A DNA stretch of 64,000 nt from Nocardia nova (GTDB lineage: Bacteria > Actinomycetota > Actinomycetes > Mycobacteriales > Mycobacteriaceae), in assembly GCF_002933465.1 (NCBI RefSeq), contig NZ_PSZE01000016.1, forward strand, positions 62,001-126,000, read 5' to 3'. The position numbers and the translations under genes are program-made. Below the pieces are notes generated by a model. That model had not been told where the DNA came from, ran no database searches, and was given only the letters and a program-made list of their open reading frames with translations. Positions 52,969-61,129 of the stretch are shown here, one piece after another (within the stretch, counting starts at the first letter, position 1; the number at the start of each line of letters is the position of its first letter).

Positions 52969-52974
52969 AACGAC

Positions 52975-52981
52975 TAGCCTA
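52975..52981. promoter_or_regulatory. overlapping divergent -10 boxes
   Basis: TAGCCT (52975-52980, plus) and TAGGCT (52981-52976, minus) overlap by five bases around the palindrome CCTAGG. Each is exactly seven bases from a start codon (ATG 52988 and GTG 52968), consistent with two leaderless transcripts. Confidence 0.5.
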
Positions 52982-52987
52982 GGCCGT

Positions 52988-53158
52988 ATGCGGTGGTGGA
53001 AAGTACTCGGCTTGGCAGGAGCCGCGGGTGTCGCGGCAACCGGAGCGGTGATCGTGCGCTCCGAGCGCAAACGCCGGGCCTACACCCCGGATCAGGTCCG
53101 GGAGCGGCTGCATGCCCGCCTCGGCGAGCAAGCGGAGGCCATCGGCGGTGGGGACTGA
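52988..53158 (+). CDS. 56-residue single-pass membrane protein
   Basis: MRWWKVLGLAGAAGVAATGA starts one N-terminal helix, followed by a basic cytosolic tail (RSERKRRAYTPDQVRERLHA). Its composition matches the small DUF-type membrane proteins frequent in Nocardia and Mycobacterium. It is divergent from the YiiX-like gene with back-to-back promoters. Unknown function. Confidence 0.7.
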   Translation: MRWWKVLGLAGAAGVAATGAVIVRSERKRRAYTPDQVRERLHARLGEQAEAIGGGD

Positions 53159-53236
53159 CCCGGGACGGGAAGCGTTCGACCGCAACAGCTTCGATGCCTT
53201 CGGAGCACCATGGCGTCGCCAGAAAAATCGGACACC

Positions 53237-54082
53237 TCACCGCCCACCCAGCCCCGACATCGCAATCCCTCGCACGAACGACTTCTGTGCGAACGCGTAG
53301 ATCACCAGCATCGGCGCCACCATCAGGATGGAGGTCGCCATAAGGATCGGCCAGTTGGTTTCGTACTGGCCCTGTAGGCGCACCAAACCCAGCGTGAGCG
53401 TGGAGATCTCGTCGCGCTGGATCATCACCAGCGGCCACAGGAAGTCATTCCACACCGTCACCCAGGTGAGTACCGCGAGCACCATCACCGCCGGTCGGGC
53501 GTGCGGGAGCAGCACGCGCCAGTACGTCTGCCAGACCGAGCAACCGTCGAGGATGGCGGCTTCCTCCAATTCGACCGGCAGGGTGATGAAGAACTGGCGC
53601 ATCAGGTAGGTGCCGAAGGCGCTGCCGAACAGGCCCGGCACGATCATGGCCAGGGGGCTGTCCACCCAGCCGAAGGCGCGCATGAGGATGAACTGGGGGA
53701 TGACGGTGACGGTCGCCGGGACCATCAGGGTGGCCAGGTAGGCGACGAACAGGATGTCGCGGCCCTTGAACGGCAAGCGGGCGAAGGCATATCCGGCCAG
53801 TGAGCAGAAGAACACCTGGCCCGCGGTGACGCAGCCGGCGTAGAGCACGGTGTTGAAGAAGATCCGCCCGAACGGCATCAGGTCGAAGATGTCGCGGTAG
53901 TTCGACCACGCCGGGTGGGCGGGGAGGAGGCTGGTGTCGGAGATGTCGCCCTGTTTCTTCAACGAACTCGACAGGGCCCACAGCAGCGGAAACAGTGCGC
54001 ACCATGCCATCGCGACGAGCACCAGGTACAGCAATATCCCGCGCCCGGTACGGCGGATAACGGCACGATTCGCGGTCGCCAC
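53237..54082 (-). CDS. sugar ABC transporter permease (MalG family)
   Basis: 281 residues with six predicted membrane helices. The ABC-interaction EAA loop reads EEAAILDGCSVWQTYWRVLL, then PHARPAVM. GTG 54082 directly follows the upstream permease stop. It forms the inner-membrane channel with the MalF-like partner. The ATP-binding subunit is not adjacent; CUT1 systems in actinobacteria often share one (MsiK type). Confidence 0.9.
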   Translation of the reverse strand: MATANRAVIRRTGRGILLYLVLVAMAWCALFPLLWALSSSLKKQGDISDTSLLPAHPAWSNYRDIFDLMPFGRIFFNTVLYAGCVTAGQVFFCSLAGYAFARLPFKGRDILFVAYLATLMVPATVTVIPQFILMRAFGWVDSPLAMIVPGLFGSAFGTYLMRQFFITLPVELEEAAILDGCSVWQTYWRVLLPHARPAVMVLAVLTWVTVWNDFLWPLVMIQRDEISTLTLGLVRLQGQYETNWPILMATSILMVAPMLVIYAFAQKSFVRGIAMSGLGGR

Positions 54083-55126
54083 CTAGGCCTCGCTTTCGTA
54101 GGCATTGCCGCGGGTGAATCGCAATTGGAGCAGTGTCAATGCCAGCAGGATCGCGAAGATCACCCAGGCGAGGGCACAGGCGTAGCTGATGTCGTCGAAG
54201 GAGAAAGCGTTCTGGTACAGCATGATTCCGAGCACGTACGTGCCGGTTTCGGGACCGCCCTTGCCGCCGGTGAGGACGTAGGCCTGATCGAACACCTGGA
54301 ACGAGTTGATGACCGTGATGACGAACGCGAAGGCCAGCGCGGGCCGGATCAGCGGCACGGTGATCGCGCCGAACCGGCGCAACGCTCCGGCGCCGTCGAT
54401 ACGGGCGGCCTCATAGACGTCGGCCGGTATGCCCTGCATGGCGGCGAGCAGGACGACGGTGACGAAGGGGACGCTCTTCCACACACTCACCAGGCACAGC
54501 GAGACCATCGACCACCCGGGGTCGGTGAGCCACGGGACCGGACCGATGCCGACCCAGCCCAGGACGGTGTTGAGCACGCCGTAGTCGGTGCTGAAGGTGA
54601 GCCGCCAGACCACGGCCATCGCCACGGTCGAGGCGACCAGCGGCATGAACATGATGCTGCGAAAGATGCCGATGCCCTTCAGCTTTCGATTCAGTGCCGC
54701 CGCGACGGCGAGACCGATGACGATGGTCGGGATCAGCGTGCCGACGGTGAAGATCACCGTGTTGCGCAAGGCCACCCAGAACAGCGGGTCGTGTGCGAAA
54801 AGCCGGCGGAAGTTGCCGATACCGATGAACTCGGGCGAACCGAACAGATCCCAGCGGTGCAGGCTCAGATACAGCGTGAACCCCAAGGGGAACGCCATGA
54901 ACACCGCGACCGCGATCAGGTTGGGGGCGATGAACATTCGGCCCGCGGTGGCCTTGCGCCGGCTCAGCGCCGAGCGATTGTCGCTCACTGTGCCCTGTGA
55001 TGTGCGGGACCCCCGCGCCGGGTCGGCGCGGCGAGCCGCTGCGCGATTGTCGCTCACTGTGCCTCGTGACCTGCGGGACACCCGCACCCGGTCGGCACAG
55101 CGAGCCGCTGCGCGATTGTCGCTCAC
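54083..55126 (-). CDS. sugar ABC transporter permease (MalF family) with repeated N-terminus
   Basis: 347 residues. From MFIAPNLIAVAVFMAFPLGF on it is a standard six-helix CUT1 permease with EAA loop YEAARIDGAGALRRFGAITV. The first ~60 residues are unusual: two and a third tandem copies of a 23-residue arginine-rich unit, each beginning VSDNR. GTG 55126 overlaps the binding-protein stop by four bases, and equivalent GTGs recur at 55057 and 54988. The shortest product would start at 54988. The extension is cytosolic and positively charged. Confidence 0.88.
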   Translation of the reverse strand: MSDNRAAARCADRVRVSRRSRGTVSDNRAAARRADPARGSRTSQGTVSDNRSALSRRKATAGRMFIAPNLIAVAVFMAFPLGFTLYLSLHRWDLFGSPEFIGIGNFRRLFAHDPLFWVALRNTVIFTVGTLIPTIVIGLAVAAALNRKLKGIGIFRSIMFMPLVASTVAMAVVWRLTFSTDYGVLNTVLGWVGIGPVPWLTDPGWSMVSLCLVSVWKSVPFVTVVLLAAMQGIPADVYEAARIDGAGALRRFGAITVPLIRPALAFAFVITVINSFQVFDQAYVLTGGKGGPETGTYVLGIMLYQNAFSFDDISYACALAWVIFAILLALTLLQLRFTRGNAYESEA

Positions 55127-55132
55127 TGTGCC
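54974..55132. repeat. tandem 69-bp repeat (2.3 copies) at the MalF start
   Basis: GCGATTGTCGCTCACTGTGC recurs at 54974, 55043 and 55112, exactly 69 bp apart, with ~80% identity between the two complete units. The period is a multiple of three, so the permease frame is kept. Each copy carries the same GTG start context. Confidence 0.92.
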
Positions 55133-56445
55133 TCCAAAAGGTCGTTGATCTGTCCGGCGAGGCCCTGCTTGAACCACTCCGCGGAGGCGGCCCCGCGGAA
55201 CACATGGTCGTATCCCTGTTCGATGACCGCGTCGACGCGTGGCCACGCGGGCGTGACCGGCAGGTTGTTGGCGTGGTCGCCGCCGTGGAACACCTCGAGG
55301 TTGTGCACCTTCGTATGTGCCTGCGCGAACCCCTCGGAGGCGAGCGCGGATTTCAGCGCGGGGACGAACAGGCCCGATTGCGCGATGACCGCCTGACCGA
55401 CCGGCCCGGTGGCGAATTTGACGAATTCCCAGGCCTGCTCCTTGCGTGGGCTGTCGGCGGCGATGGACAGGCCGGTGGTGCCGATATCGGACCGAGCGGC
55501 GGTACCGCGTGGGCCGACCGGTAGCACCGTGACGTCGAAGTCGAGGTCCTCCTGGCCGGCGTACGTGCTGTACATCCAGTGCCCGGACAACGCCATCGCG
55601 GCTTTGCCCTGGGCGAACATGTCCGACGACGAAAGGGATTGCTGGAATTCGATTTTCGGCATCACCCGGTGCCGGGTGGATAGGTCGGTGTAGAACTGGA
55701 CACCCTCGATGAAGGCGTCGTTGTCGATGTTGGTGCGGGTCGGGTCGACGGACGGGGTGAACCATTCGACGCCGTTGTTCATCCCGAAGCAGCTGGCGGA
55801 GTAGTAGACGGTCCAGGGATCCACGAACCCCCATTGGATGACGTCGCCGGAGCTGTCGCGTTTCGTCAGCGCCTGTGCGGCGCCGAGGAATTCGTCGAAG
55901 CTCCAGGCATCCTCCCAGCGTGCGGGCGGGGATGCGAGTTTGGCGTCGGCGAAGAGCTTCCGGTTGTAGTACAGGAAGATTCCGGCCCACTGCTCGGGCA
56001 GTGCGTGCTGCGCGTTCTTGTAGCGGAACGTGTTGTACAGGGGCATCGAGCTGTCCTTCTTCAGCTCGGCCGCGTACGCCGGGTCCTTGTCCAGAATCGT
56101 GTCGAGGTTTTCGAAGATGCCGCGTTCGGCGAGGAAGGAGTAGGACAGATCCCAGGACATCAGTACGTCCGGGCATTTGCCGCCCGCACAGTAGGTCAGG
56201 ATCTGAGTCTGCGGATCGGGGCCGGACATCTGTGTCCGGACCTTGATGTCCGGGTGCAGCTTGCGAAACTCGTCGATGATCTCGAGCCGGACCTTCGCCT
56301 CGTCGGGTTTGGCCTGGAAGAAGAAGGTGAGCGCATCGTCGTCGTTGTCACCGCAACCGGTCATCGAGGACGCGGCCGCCGCCGCCCCGGCTGCCGCCGC
56401 ACCCCGCAGGAGCGTGCGCCGGTCGAATCTTCGAGTCGATGCCAC
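55123..56445 (-). CDS. sugar ABC transporter solute-binding lipoprotein (Tat-type signal)
   Basis: 440 residues. The signal has a twin-arginine motif (FDRRTLLRG), an alanine-rich h-region and a lipobox MTGC, so it is probably exported folded by Tat and lipidated. The mature part is a CUT1 family-1 binding protein (FFFQAKPDEAKVRLEIIDEF, then TYCAGGKCPDVLMSWDLSYS, GHWMYSTYAGQEDLDFDVTV). GTG 56445 has GGGGGC upstream. It is the first gene of the importer operon. The ligand is probably a sugar or oligosaccharide, possibly the substrate of the GH43/GH172 operon. Confidence 0.88.
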   Translation of the reverse strand: MASTRRFDRRTLLRGAAAAGAAAAASSMTGCGDNDDDALTFFFQAKPDEAKVRLEIIDEFRKLHPDIKVRTQMSGPDPQTQILTYCAGGKCPDVLMSWDLSYSFLAERGIFENLDTILDKDPAYAAELKKDSSMPLYNTFRYKNAQHALPEQWAGIFLYYNRKLFADAKLASPPARWEDAWSFDEFLGAAQALTKRDSSGDVIQWGFVDPWTVYYSASCFGMNNGVEWFTPSVDPTRTNIDNDAFIEGVQFYTDLSTRHRVMPKIEFQQSLSSSDMFAQGKAAMALSGHWMYSTYAGQEDLDFDVTVLPVGPRGTAARSDIGTTGLSIAADSPRKEQAWEFVKFATGPVGQAVIAQSGLFVPALKSALASEGFAQAHTKVHNLEVFHGGDHANNLPVTPAWPRVDAVIEQGYDHVFRGAASAEWFKQGLAGQINDLLEAQ

Positions 56446-56714
56446 CCGTGCCCCCGTTCGGCTGCAACAAGCGAACTTCATTGCAGAAGAACGTAATGCC
56501 GCAGTGGTGGATTCGTCTGGAAAATACGCACGAGACCGGCGGACATCGCGATCGCCGCCGGCGGAGGAACCGCGCGGCCGCATCTGCGGCTGCTGTCAGT
56601 GCCAGGTTCCCGTGGCTATCTGCCGGGCAAACTCTGGTCGCCCCCTCGCCCCCTCGCCGCCCACGCGCGGCATACTGGAGTCATAGCGCCGACTTCGTTC
56701 TCGGGAGGATCGAG

Positions 56715-57098
56715 ATGGCAAACAACGGGCCTTTCGGGATCGATCCGGAAGAATTCGAGCGCGCTCTGCGCGAGGCGGAAATCGAGTTTCGCGACCTGCT
56801 CGGTAAGGCCGCCGGATACCTCGACCGCAGCACCGTCAATTCGCTGACGTCGCTGTTCGGCCAGTTCGTTCAGCCGGAACGCGCGCGGTCGCCGGAACCG
56901 GACGACGCGACGACCGGGGAGACCGGCAGCGGGGTGTGGGCCATCTACAGCGTCGACGACGCCGGTGAGGCCCGGGTCGAGCAGGTCTTCCCGACCGAGC
57001 TCGAGGCCTTACGCGCACATCGCGACAACACCGACGAACGCCGTAAGGTGCGATTCCTGCCCTACGGCGTTCCCGCCAGCGTGCTCGACCAGGCCTGA
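56715..57098 (+). CDS. hypothetical protein
   Basis: 127 residues. A helical N-terminal part (FGIDPEEFERALREAEIEFR, DLLGKAAGYLDR) is followed by an acidic linker and a compact C-terminal segment (GVWAIYSVDDAGEARVEQVF, LRAHRDNTDERRKVRFLPYG). GGGAGGA precedes the ATG. The C-terminal part resembles small domains of unknown function seen in Nocardia and Rhodococcus. Cytosolic. Confidence 0.7.
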   Translation: MANNGPFGIDPEEFERALREAEIEFRDLLGKAAGYLDRSTVNSLTSLFGQFVQPERARSPEPDDATTGETGSGVWAIYSVDDAGEARVEQVFPTELEALRAHRDNTDERRKVRFLPYGVPASVLDQA

Positions 57099-57156
57099 GG
57101 CCGCCGACGACTGGCCACGACCTTCCCGGGGGCGTCCTGATATCAGCGCGGTTTCC

Positions 57157-57648
57157 TCAGTGTGGCGTCGCTGCCGCATTCTCGACCGCGAGGGCGAGAG
57201 CTTGCGGGTCCTCGTCGGGTTGACCGGTGCCGGTGGTGATCAGGTCGTGCAGGCTTCGGTCGATGTAGAACGACCAGCCCTTGCGGCAGGCGTCGAAGCA
57301 TTCGAACGCCGGGGTGAGGCCGACATGGGTGAAGCGGAGTGCGGTGGTGCCGGCGCGGCGGGTGATCTCGAAACGGATTTCGGTGCCGTTCCATTCGGTG
57401 GGGTCCTCGACGAGGGTGAGCCGGGCGTCGAGGACGCGCCAGACGACGCGGTCGTGCGGGACGACCTCGGTGACCTCGATGGTGGCGCGATGCACGCCGG
57501 GAACCTCGTACGTGAAGACGTCTCCGGGCTTTTCGCTGCGTCCGGTGAGTGAGCTCGACCACCATCCGTGCACGTCGAGCACAGCGTCGAAGGCGGTTTC
57601 GGGGGGCCGGTCGACAGTGAAGGTCGTCGTGAAGTTCTGCTCGGTCAT
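57157..57648 (-). CDS. SRPBCC (AHSA1-type) domain protein
   Basis: 163 residues. FTTTFTVDRPPETAFDAVLD then VHGWWSSSLTGRSEKPGDVF and FECFDACRKGWSFYIDRSLH are typical START-like/AHSA1 strands and final helix. GGGAG precedes the ATG. It is divergent from the ArsR gene and shares the double-operator region, so probably repressed by it. Small hydrophobic ligand binding or Hsp90-activator-like roles are known in the family. Confidence 0.87.
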   Translation of the reverse strand: MTEQNFTTTFTVDRPPETAFDAVLDVHGWWSSSLTGRSEKPGDVFTYEVPGVHRATIEVTEVVPHDRVVWRVLDARLTLVEDPTEWNGTEIRFEITRRAGTTALRFTHVGLTPAFECFDACRKGWSFYIDRSLHDLITTGTGQPDEDPQALALAVENAAATPH

Positions 57649-57688
57649 GGGTTTCTCCCTGAAGAGGTGGGTGAATCGGCCGCGACAT

Positions 57689-57745
57689 TCAACCGATGGG
57701 TTGACAGTAGGTGCGGGAAGACGGAATAGTCAACCATGTGGTTGA
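57689..57745. promoter_or_regulatory. ArsR operator pair with embedded promoter
   Basis: Two 16-bp inverted repeats: TCAACC-GATG-GGTTGA at 57689-57704 and TCAACC-ATGT-GGTTGA at 57730-57745, 41 bp apart (about four helix turns). A TTGACA -35 (57701-57706) lies in the first and an AATAGT -10 (57725-57730) touches the second, 18 bp apart, pointing at a start at GTG 57738. Strong autorepression layout. Confidence 0.75.
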
Positions 57746-58079
57746 TAATTCTTCGGAACGGCTCGACGTGGTGTTCCACGCGCTGTCGGACTCGACGCGC
57801 CGCTCTATGCTGCGCACTCTGGCGCGGCGCCAGTGCAGCGTCGGGGAGTTGGCCGCCCCGTTCGACATTTCGCTCGCGGCCGCGTCCAAGCACATCAAGG
57901 TGCTCGAGCGGGCCGGGCTGGTGCGACGCAGCGTGCACGGGCGCACACATCTGTGCCGGCTCGATCCGCGCCCGCTGCGAGACTGCGCCGAATGGGTGAA
58001 CTTCTACGAGCGTTTCTGGAACCGGAGCCTCGACGCCCTGGAAGCCGCACTGCTACAGGAGGAAACGCGCGATGAGTGA
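57738..58079 (+). CDS. ArsR-family regulator
   Basis: 113 residues. The winged HTH SVGELAAPFDISLAAASKHI then KVLERAGLVRRSVHGRTHLC is of the PadR/ArsR type usually paired with SRPBCC proteins; there are no CxC metal sites. GTG 57738 is chosen because the promoter -10 lies eight bases before it (leaderless) and homology starts there; GTG 57711 is possible but lies inside the promoter. The stop overlaps the next SRPBCC gene by eight bases. Confidence 0.87.
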   Translation: MVDNSSERLDVVFHALSDSTRRSMLRTLARRQCSVGELAAPFDISLAAASKHIKVLERAGLVRRSVHGRTHLCRLDPRPLRDCAEWVNFYERFWNRSLDALEAALLQEETRDE

Positions 58080-58608
58080 CTACGGCGAGGTCGTCGAACC
58101 GGGCACGGTCCGTATCGAACGGCTACTGCCCGGGCCGATCGAACGGGTGTGGGCGTATCTGACCGATATCGACAAGCGGGCGACCTGGCTGGCCGGCGGG
58201 CTGCTAGAACAGGTCACCGGTGGCCGGGTCGAACATATCTTCCGGATCCACGAGCTCACCGGCGAAGGCGATCCCGCCGCGGTGGCCGACCGCAGGCATG
58301 GCGAGGTGCTCGAATGGGATCCTCCGCATCTGCTGCGCCACACCTGGAGCAGCGGCGGCGGCCTCGCCGACTCGGACGTGACCTTCGCCCTCGAGCAGGT
58401 TGCCGACAAGGTCCGTCTGACAGTCACCCACCGCCGGCTCCCGACCCGCGGCGAGATCATCGATATCGCGGCCGGCTGGCACACCCACCTGGACATCCTG
58501 CACGCCAGGCTCGCGGCGTCCGCACCCGGTCTGTTCTGGCCGACGTTCGATTCCCTTCGCGCGGAATACGAATCGCTGCTCCCACCGGCTTCGTCGGATG
58601 ACCGCTGA
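58072..58608 (+). CDS. SRPBCC (AHSA1-type) domain protein
   Basis: 178 residues. VRIERLLPGPIERVWAYLTD, then RATWLAGGLLEQVTGGRVEH and GWHTHLDILHARLAA match AHSA1-like proteins cotranscribed with ArsR regulators. Translation is coupled to the regulator. Together with the divergent paralogue it forms a common actinobacterial ArsR-SRPBCC stress module. Ligand unknown. Confidence 0.87.
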   Translation: MSDYGEVVEPGTVRIERLLPGPIERVWAYLTDIDKRATWLAGGLLEQVTGGRVEHIFRIHELTGEGDPAAVADRRHGEVLEWDPPHLLRHTWSSGGGLADSDVTFALEQVADKVRLTVTHRRLPTRGEIIDIAAGWHTHLDILHARLAASAPGLFWPTFDSLRAEYESLLPPASSDDR

Positions 58609-59665
58609 TCTCGGCAACCGCAGGTGCCACGAGGCTGTAACCACCTCTGTCGCAACGCATCTCGTGCGAGCGAACCGATCGAGCGGTGGCGCGCCGTCGA
58701 GCTGGTTCCGTACTGGTCCGCCCAGCGAGGAACTGAACGGAGTCCTCCGGGCAGGCAGTGCGATCCCGCACGAGATCGAGCAGTTGCGCGCGCTGTTCGA
58801 CGGCGTACCGGCATGCTGGCACTTCTGGCCGAACGTCGATTCGCCGGAGATTCCGGAGCTCCTGCACCAACCCGGGTGGCTCGCGGACTCGCCGGGTCGA
58901 GCGCACTATCAGTGGGTGAATGCAGGCGTCTACCGGCAGCAGGGCTATCGCATTCGTCTCGAGTGGGGCCGCGAGGGAGTCGAGCAGCTCGGTCCGGAGT
59001 GCGGGGCGTTGATCATCGTCGATGTCCTCTCCTTCTCGACATCGGTCGATATCGCCGTATCGCGGGGCGGGCGGGTGTTGCCGTTACCGCTGCGGCATGC
59101 CGATCCCCGGGCTGCCGTCGAAGCCGAGCGGGCCGGCGCCGTGCTCGCCGCCGCCAAACACGAGCGTGGGTGGTCGCTGAGTCCCTCGTCCCTGCTCGAA
59201 CTTCCGGCGGGCACGTTGCTGGCGCTGCCGTCGCCGAACGGCGCCACTCTGTCGGCGCGTGCCGCCGGATTCGATCTCACCGTCTTTGCCGGCTCGCTCC
59301 GCAATGCCGATGCGGTCGCGAAGGCCGCGATCGCCGCTGCCGATGATCGACCTGTCGGGATCGTCGCGGCGGGCGAGCGGTGGGGCGTCGTGGACGGGCC
59401 GCTACGTCCGAGTCTCGAGGATTACGTGGGGGCGGGCGCGATCGCCGCCGCGCTCCTCGCACACAATGCCGACGGCTCACCGGAGGCCCAGGTCGCCGCC
59501 CTCGGATTTCGCGCCGTGGCAGGTGAATTGCTCGCGATCCTGGCGGGCGCTGTCTCCGGCCGGGAATTGACCGGGATCGGGCTGGCGCACGACGTACGGC
59601 TCGCGGCGCAGTGGAACGCCAGTACGGCCGCGCCGGTGCTTATCGACGGAATATACGACGGGTAG
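58598..59665 (+). CDS. 2-phosphosulfolactate phosphatase (ComB) fused to GNAT-like N-terminal fragment
   Basis: 355 residues in one frame. Residues ~110-355 are ComB-like: YRIRLEWGREGVEQLG, LIIVDVLSFSTSVDIAVSRG with the Asp-rich metal site, LALPSPNGATLSARA and IVAAGERWG. ComB normally dephosphorylates phosphosulfolactate in coenzyme M synthesis; actinobacterial copies have unknown substrates. Residues ~25-95 (SSWFRTGPPSEELNGVLRAG, then HFWPNVDSPEIPELLHQPG) resemble the N-terminus of a GNAT acetyltransferase. ATG 58598 overlaps the SRPBCC stop. GTG 58916 would give ComB alone, so the N-terminal part may be a relic. Confidence 0.78.
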   Translation: MTADLGNRRCHEAVTTSVATHLVRANRSSGGAPSSWFRTGPPSEELNGVLRAGSAIPHEIEQLRALFDGVPACWHFWPNVDSPEIPELLHQPGWLADSPGRAHYQWVNAGVYRQQGYRIRLEWGREGVEQLGPECGALIIVDVLSFSTSVDIAVSRGGRVLPLPLRHADPRAAVEAERAGAVLAAAKHERGWSLSPSSLLELPAGTLLALPSPNGATLSARAAGFDLTVFAGSLRNADAVAKAAIAAADDRPVGIVAAGERWGVVDGPLRPSLEDYVGAGAIAAALLAHNADGSPEAQVAALGFRAVAGELLAILAGAVSGRELTGIGLAHDVRLAAQWNASTAAPVLIDGIYDG

Positions 59666-59683
59666 GCGCGTTCGAGGTGGGGG

Positions 59684-59950
59684 TCAGGCGTCTTCGAGGG
59701 CCTCGCCGATCTCGTGGGCCACCCGGTTGTGTTGATTTTCCGCGAGCCAATGGCCGCCGGCCAGTACCAGCGCGACCGGCCATTCGATGATTTCTGCTGC
59801 GGCCAGGGCGCCGAGTGCGCCGTAGTAGGCCAACTGTTCGGGACGAGGGATCGGTACTCGGCCGAGCAGGGGGAGTTCCACCGCGAAACTGTGCGCGGCC
59901 ATGACCCTGTCGACCGCGTTCCGGTGGCTGGTGTGCGATTTGTCGGCCAT
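59684..59950 (-). CDS. small hypothetical membrane protein
   Basis: 88 residues with one or two hydrophobic helices (YYGALGALAAAEIIEWPVAL, then VLAGGHWLA) between charged ends. GGGAGG lies before ATG 59950. A motif IIEWPVALVLAGG recurs as VVDWPVLLGVGG in the small protein at 60287-60718, so the two are probably related. Similar short proteins occur widely in Nocardia and Mycobacterium. Function unknown. Confidence 0.7.
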   Translation of the reverse strand: MADKSHTSHRNAVDRVMAAHSFAVELPLLGRVPIPRPEQLAYYGALGALAAAEIIEWPVALVLAGGHWLAENQHNRVAHEIGEALEDA

Positions 59951-60013
59951 GTGTTGCCTCCCGGTCATGCGATATTCGGGTTCCCGACGCTTGGGTTCGC
60001 CACAGTGTCCGTC

Positions 60014-60154
60014 GTGAGGACAGCTGATGTAGGTGGCGGCCCGGATCCGTTGACGGGTGCGCTGACGCAGGTGCTGACCGTTCCCCTGCGTGAGTTGTAC
60101 GCGGCGTTGTGGCGTCTGGGAGTCATCGACGTCGTCGGCGGATCATCGCGCTGA
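60014..60154 (+). CDS. possible 46-residue peptide
   Basis: GTG 60014 opens VRTADVGGGPDPLTGALTQV, then LTVPLRELYAALWRLGVIDV, an amphipathic helix. No ribosome site is clear and no family is known. The surrounding 59951-60286 region holds nothing else recognisable. Confidence 0.3.
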   Translation: MRTADVGGGPDPLTGALTQVLTVPLRELYAALWRLGVIDVVGGSSR

Positions 60155-60286
60155 CCGTTCCCACGCTACGCCGCGAGGCGAGGGTGACGACGACGGTTTA
60201 CGACGGCCGTAGACCGCCCGCGCAACGAGCGTGCGCCCGTGGTGACGCGGATGTCGCGGGAGGCTGCTGAGGCCCACCGGTGCCGG

Positions 60287-60718
60287 CTACGCCTTGCTGG
60301 GTGCGCGCGGCGATCGGGTCGCGGTCTTGCGGGCTGTCGTCTTTGTGTCCCCGTCGCTGCGGCGGGCCGGTCGGCCGCCGCGTGCCGGCTGCTTGCGCTG
60401 CGCGGCGTGAGCGCTGGTGGCGGATGACTGTTGCTGGTCCGGGTGCGAGGTGAGCCTCCGGACTACGAGTGCGGTGCCGCCGACGCCCAGGAGCACTGGC
60501 CAGTCCACGACTCCCGTGGCTCCGATCGCCGCCAACGTGAGCGCGGCGGCCGGCGTCGAATGACTACCGCTGCTCAGTCCGCTCCGCACCCCCGACACGA
60601 CGCCCTGCATCCCGCCGAGAACACCGTTCACGGCGGCGCCGCCCACCGCCCCGGCCGCGGATGTGGTCGCATCGGCCGTCCACGAAATTGCTTTTACCCC
60701 ACCCTCGAGAAGGTCCAT
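60287..60718 (-). CDS. hypothetical membrane protein with basic tail
   Basis: 143 residues. The N-terminal part (GAVGGAAVNGVLGGMQGVVS) is Gly/Ala-rich. A hydrophobic segment (AALTLAAIGATGVVDWPVLL, then GVGGTALVV) follows, and the C-terminal ~45 residues are rich in Lys, Arg, Thr and Ala (TKTTARKTATRSPRAPSKA), like histone-H1-type or DNA-binding tails. AAGGGAG precedes ATG 60718. The shared WPV motif links it to the 59684 gene. It might tether DNA or acidic polymers to the membrane; speculative. Confidence 0.65.
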   Translation of the reverse strand: MDLLEGGVKAISWTADATTSAAGAVGGAAVNGVLGGMQGVVSGVRSGLSSGSHSTPAAALTLAAIGATGVVDWPVLLGVGGTALVVRRLTSHPDQQQSSATSAHAAQRKQPARGGRPARRSDGDTKTTARKTATRSPRAPSKA

Positions 60719-60954
60719 CGTCACTCCCTTGAGTTCACCTTTTGGACATCTGCGAGCAATCTGCAGTCTACTCGCGACGCGGGGTCGCTCCGGGCGCAGC
60801 GACCGAGATGAAACATGCGCCCGGCACCCACGGTGACTAGCGCGATCGGTTCGCGCCGTGAGCGCCGCCGGCGCCGTGATCGGGGCCGATGCGAGCCGAG
60901 CAGGCACTCGACCCGGATCCCTGCCAAATCCACACCGCGAGAACCGGATTCGAA

Positions 60955-61107
60955 CTAGCGGCCGGCGCTCGTCCCCGAGTGGGACGGGTCGGCCTGCATA
61001 CACGGCACGGGATCGGCCGCGGAGGCCTCCGGACCCGCGGGTGCGGCTGTGACGGCCTTGTCGACCGCGCGGCCGATCAGGCTTGTCAGCGGCGGGTGGA
61101 CGGCCAT
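60955..61107 (-). pseudogene. VirS-like regulator start, truncated relic
   Basis: From ATG 61107 the frame gives MAVHPPLTSLIGRAVDKAVT and stops after ~50 codons. The DNA around its start (CCATGG, CATCCT, then the 24-bp element) lines up base for base with the region around the AraC/VirS-like start at 15785 (MAPRLNLPRS). The protein similarity is weak, so the call rests mainly on the aligned promoter. Confidence 0.35.
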
Positions 61108-61129
61108 GGGCACATCCTCGGGCCAGAAT

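Noticed and set aside
54974..55132. CRISPR-like regular repeats
   Set aside because: The 69-bp period consists of whole-unit tandem duplication inside a coding frame, with no spacers and no cas genes.
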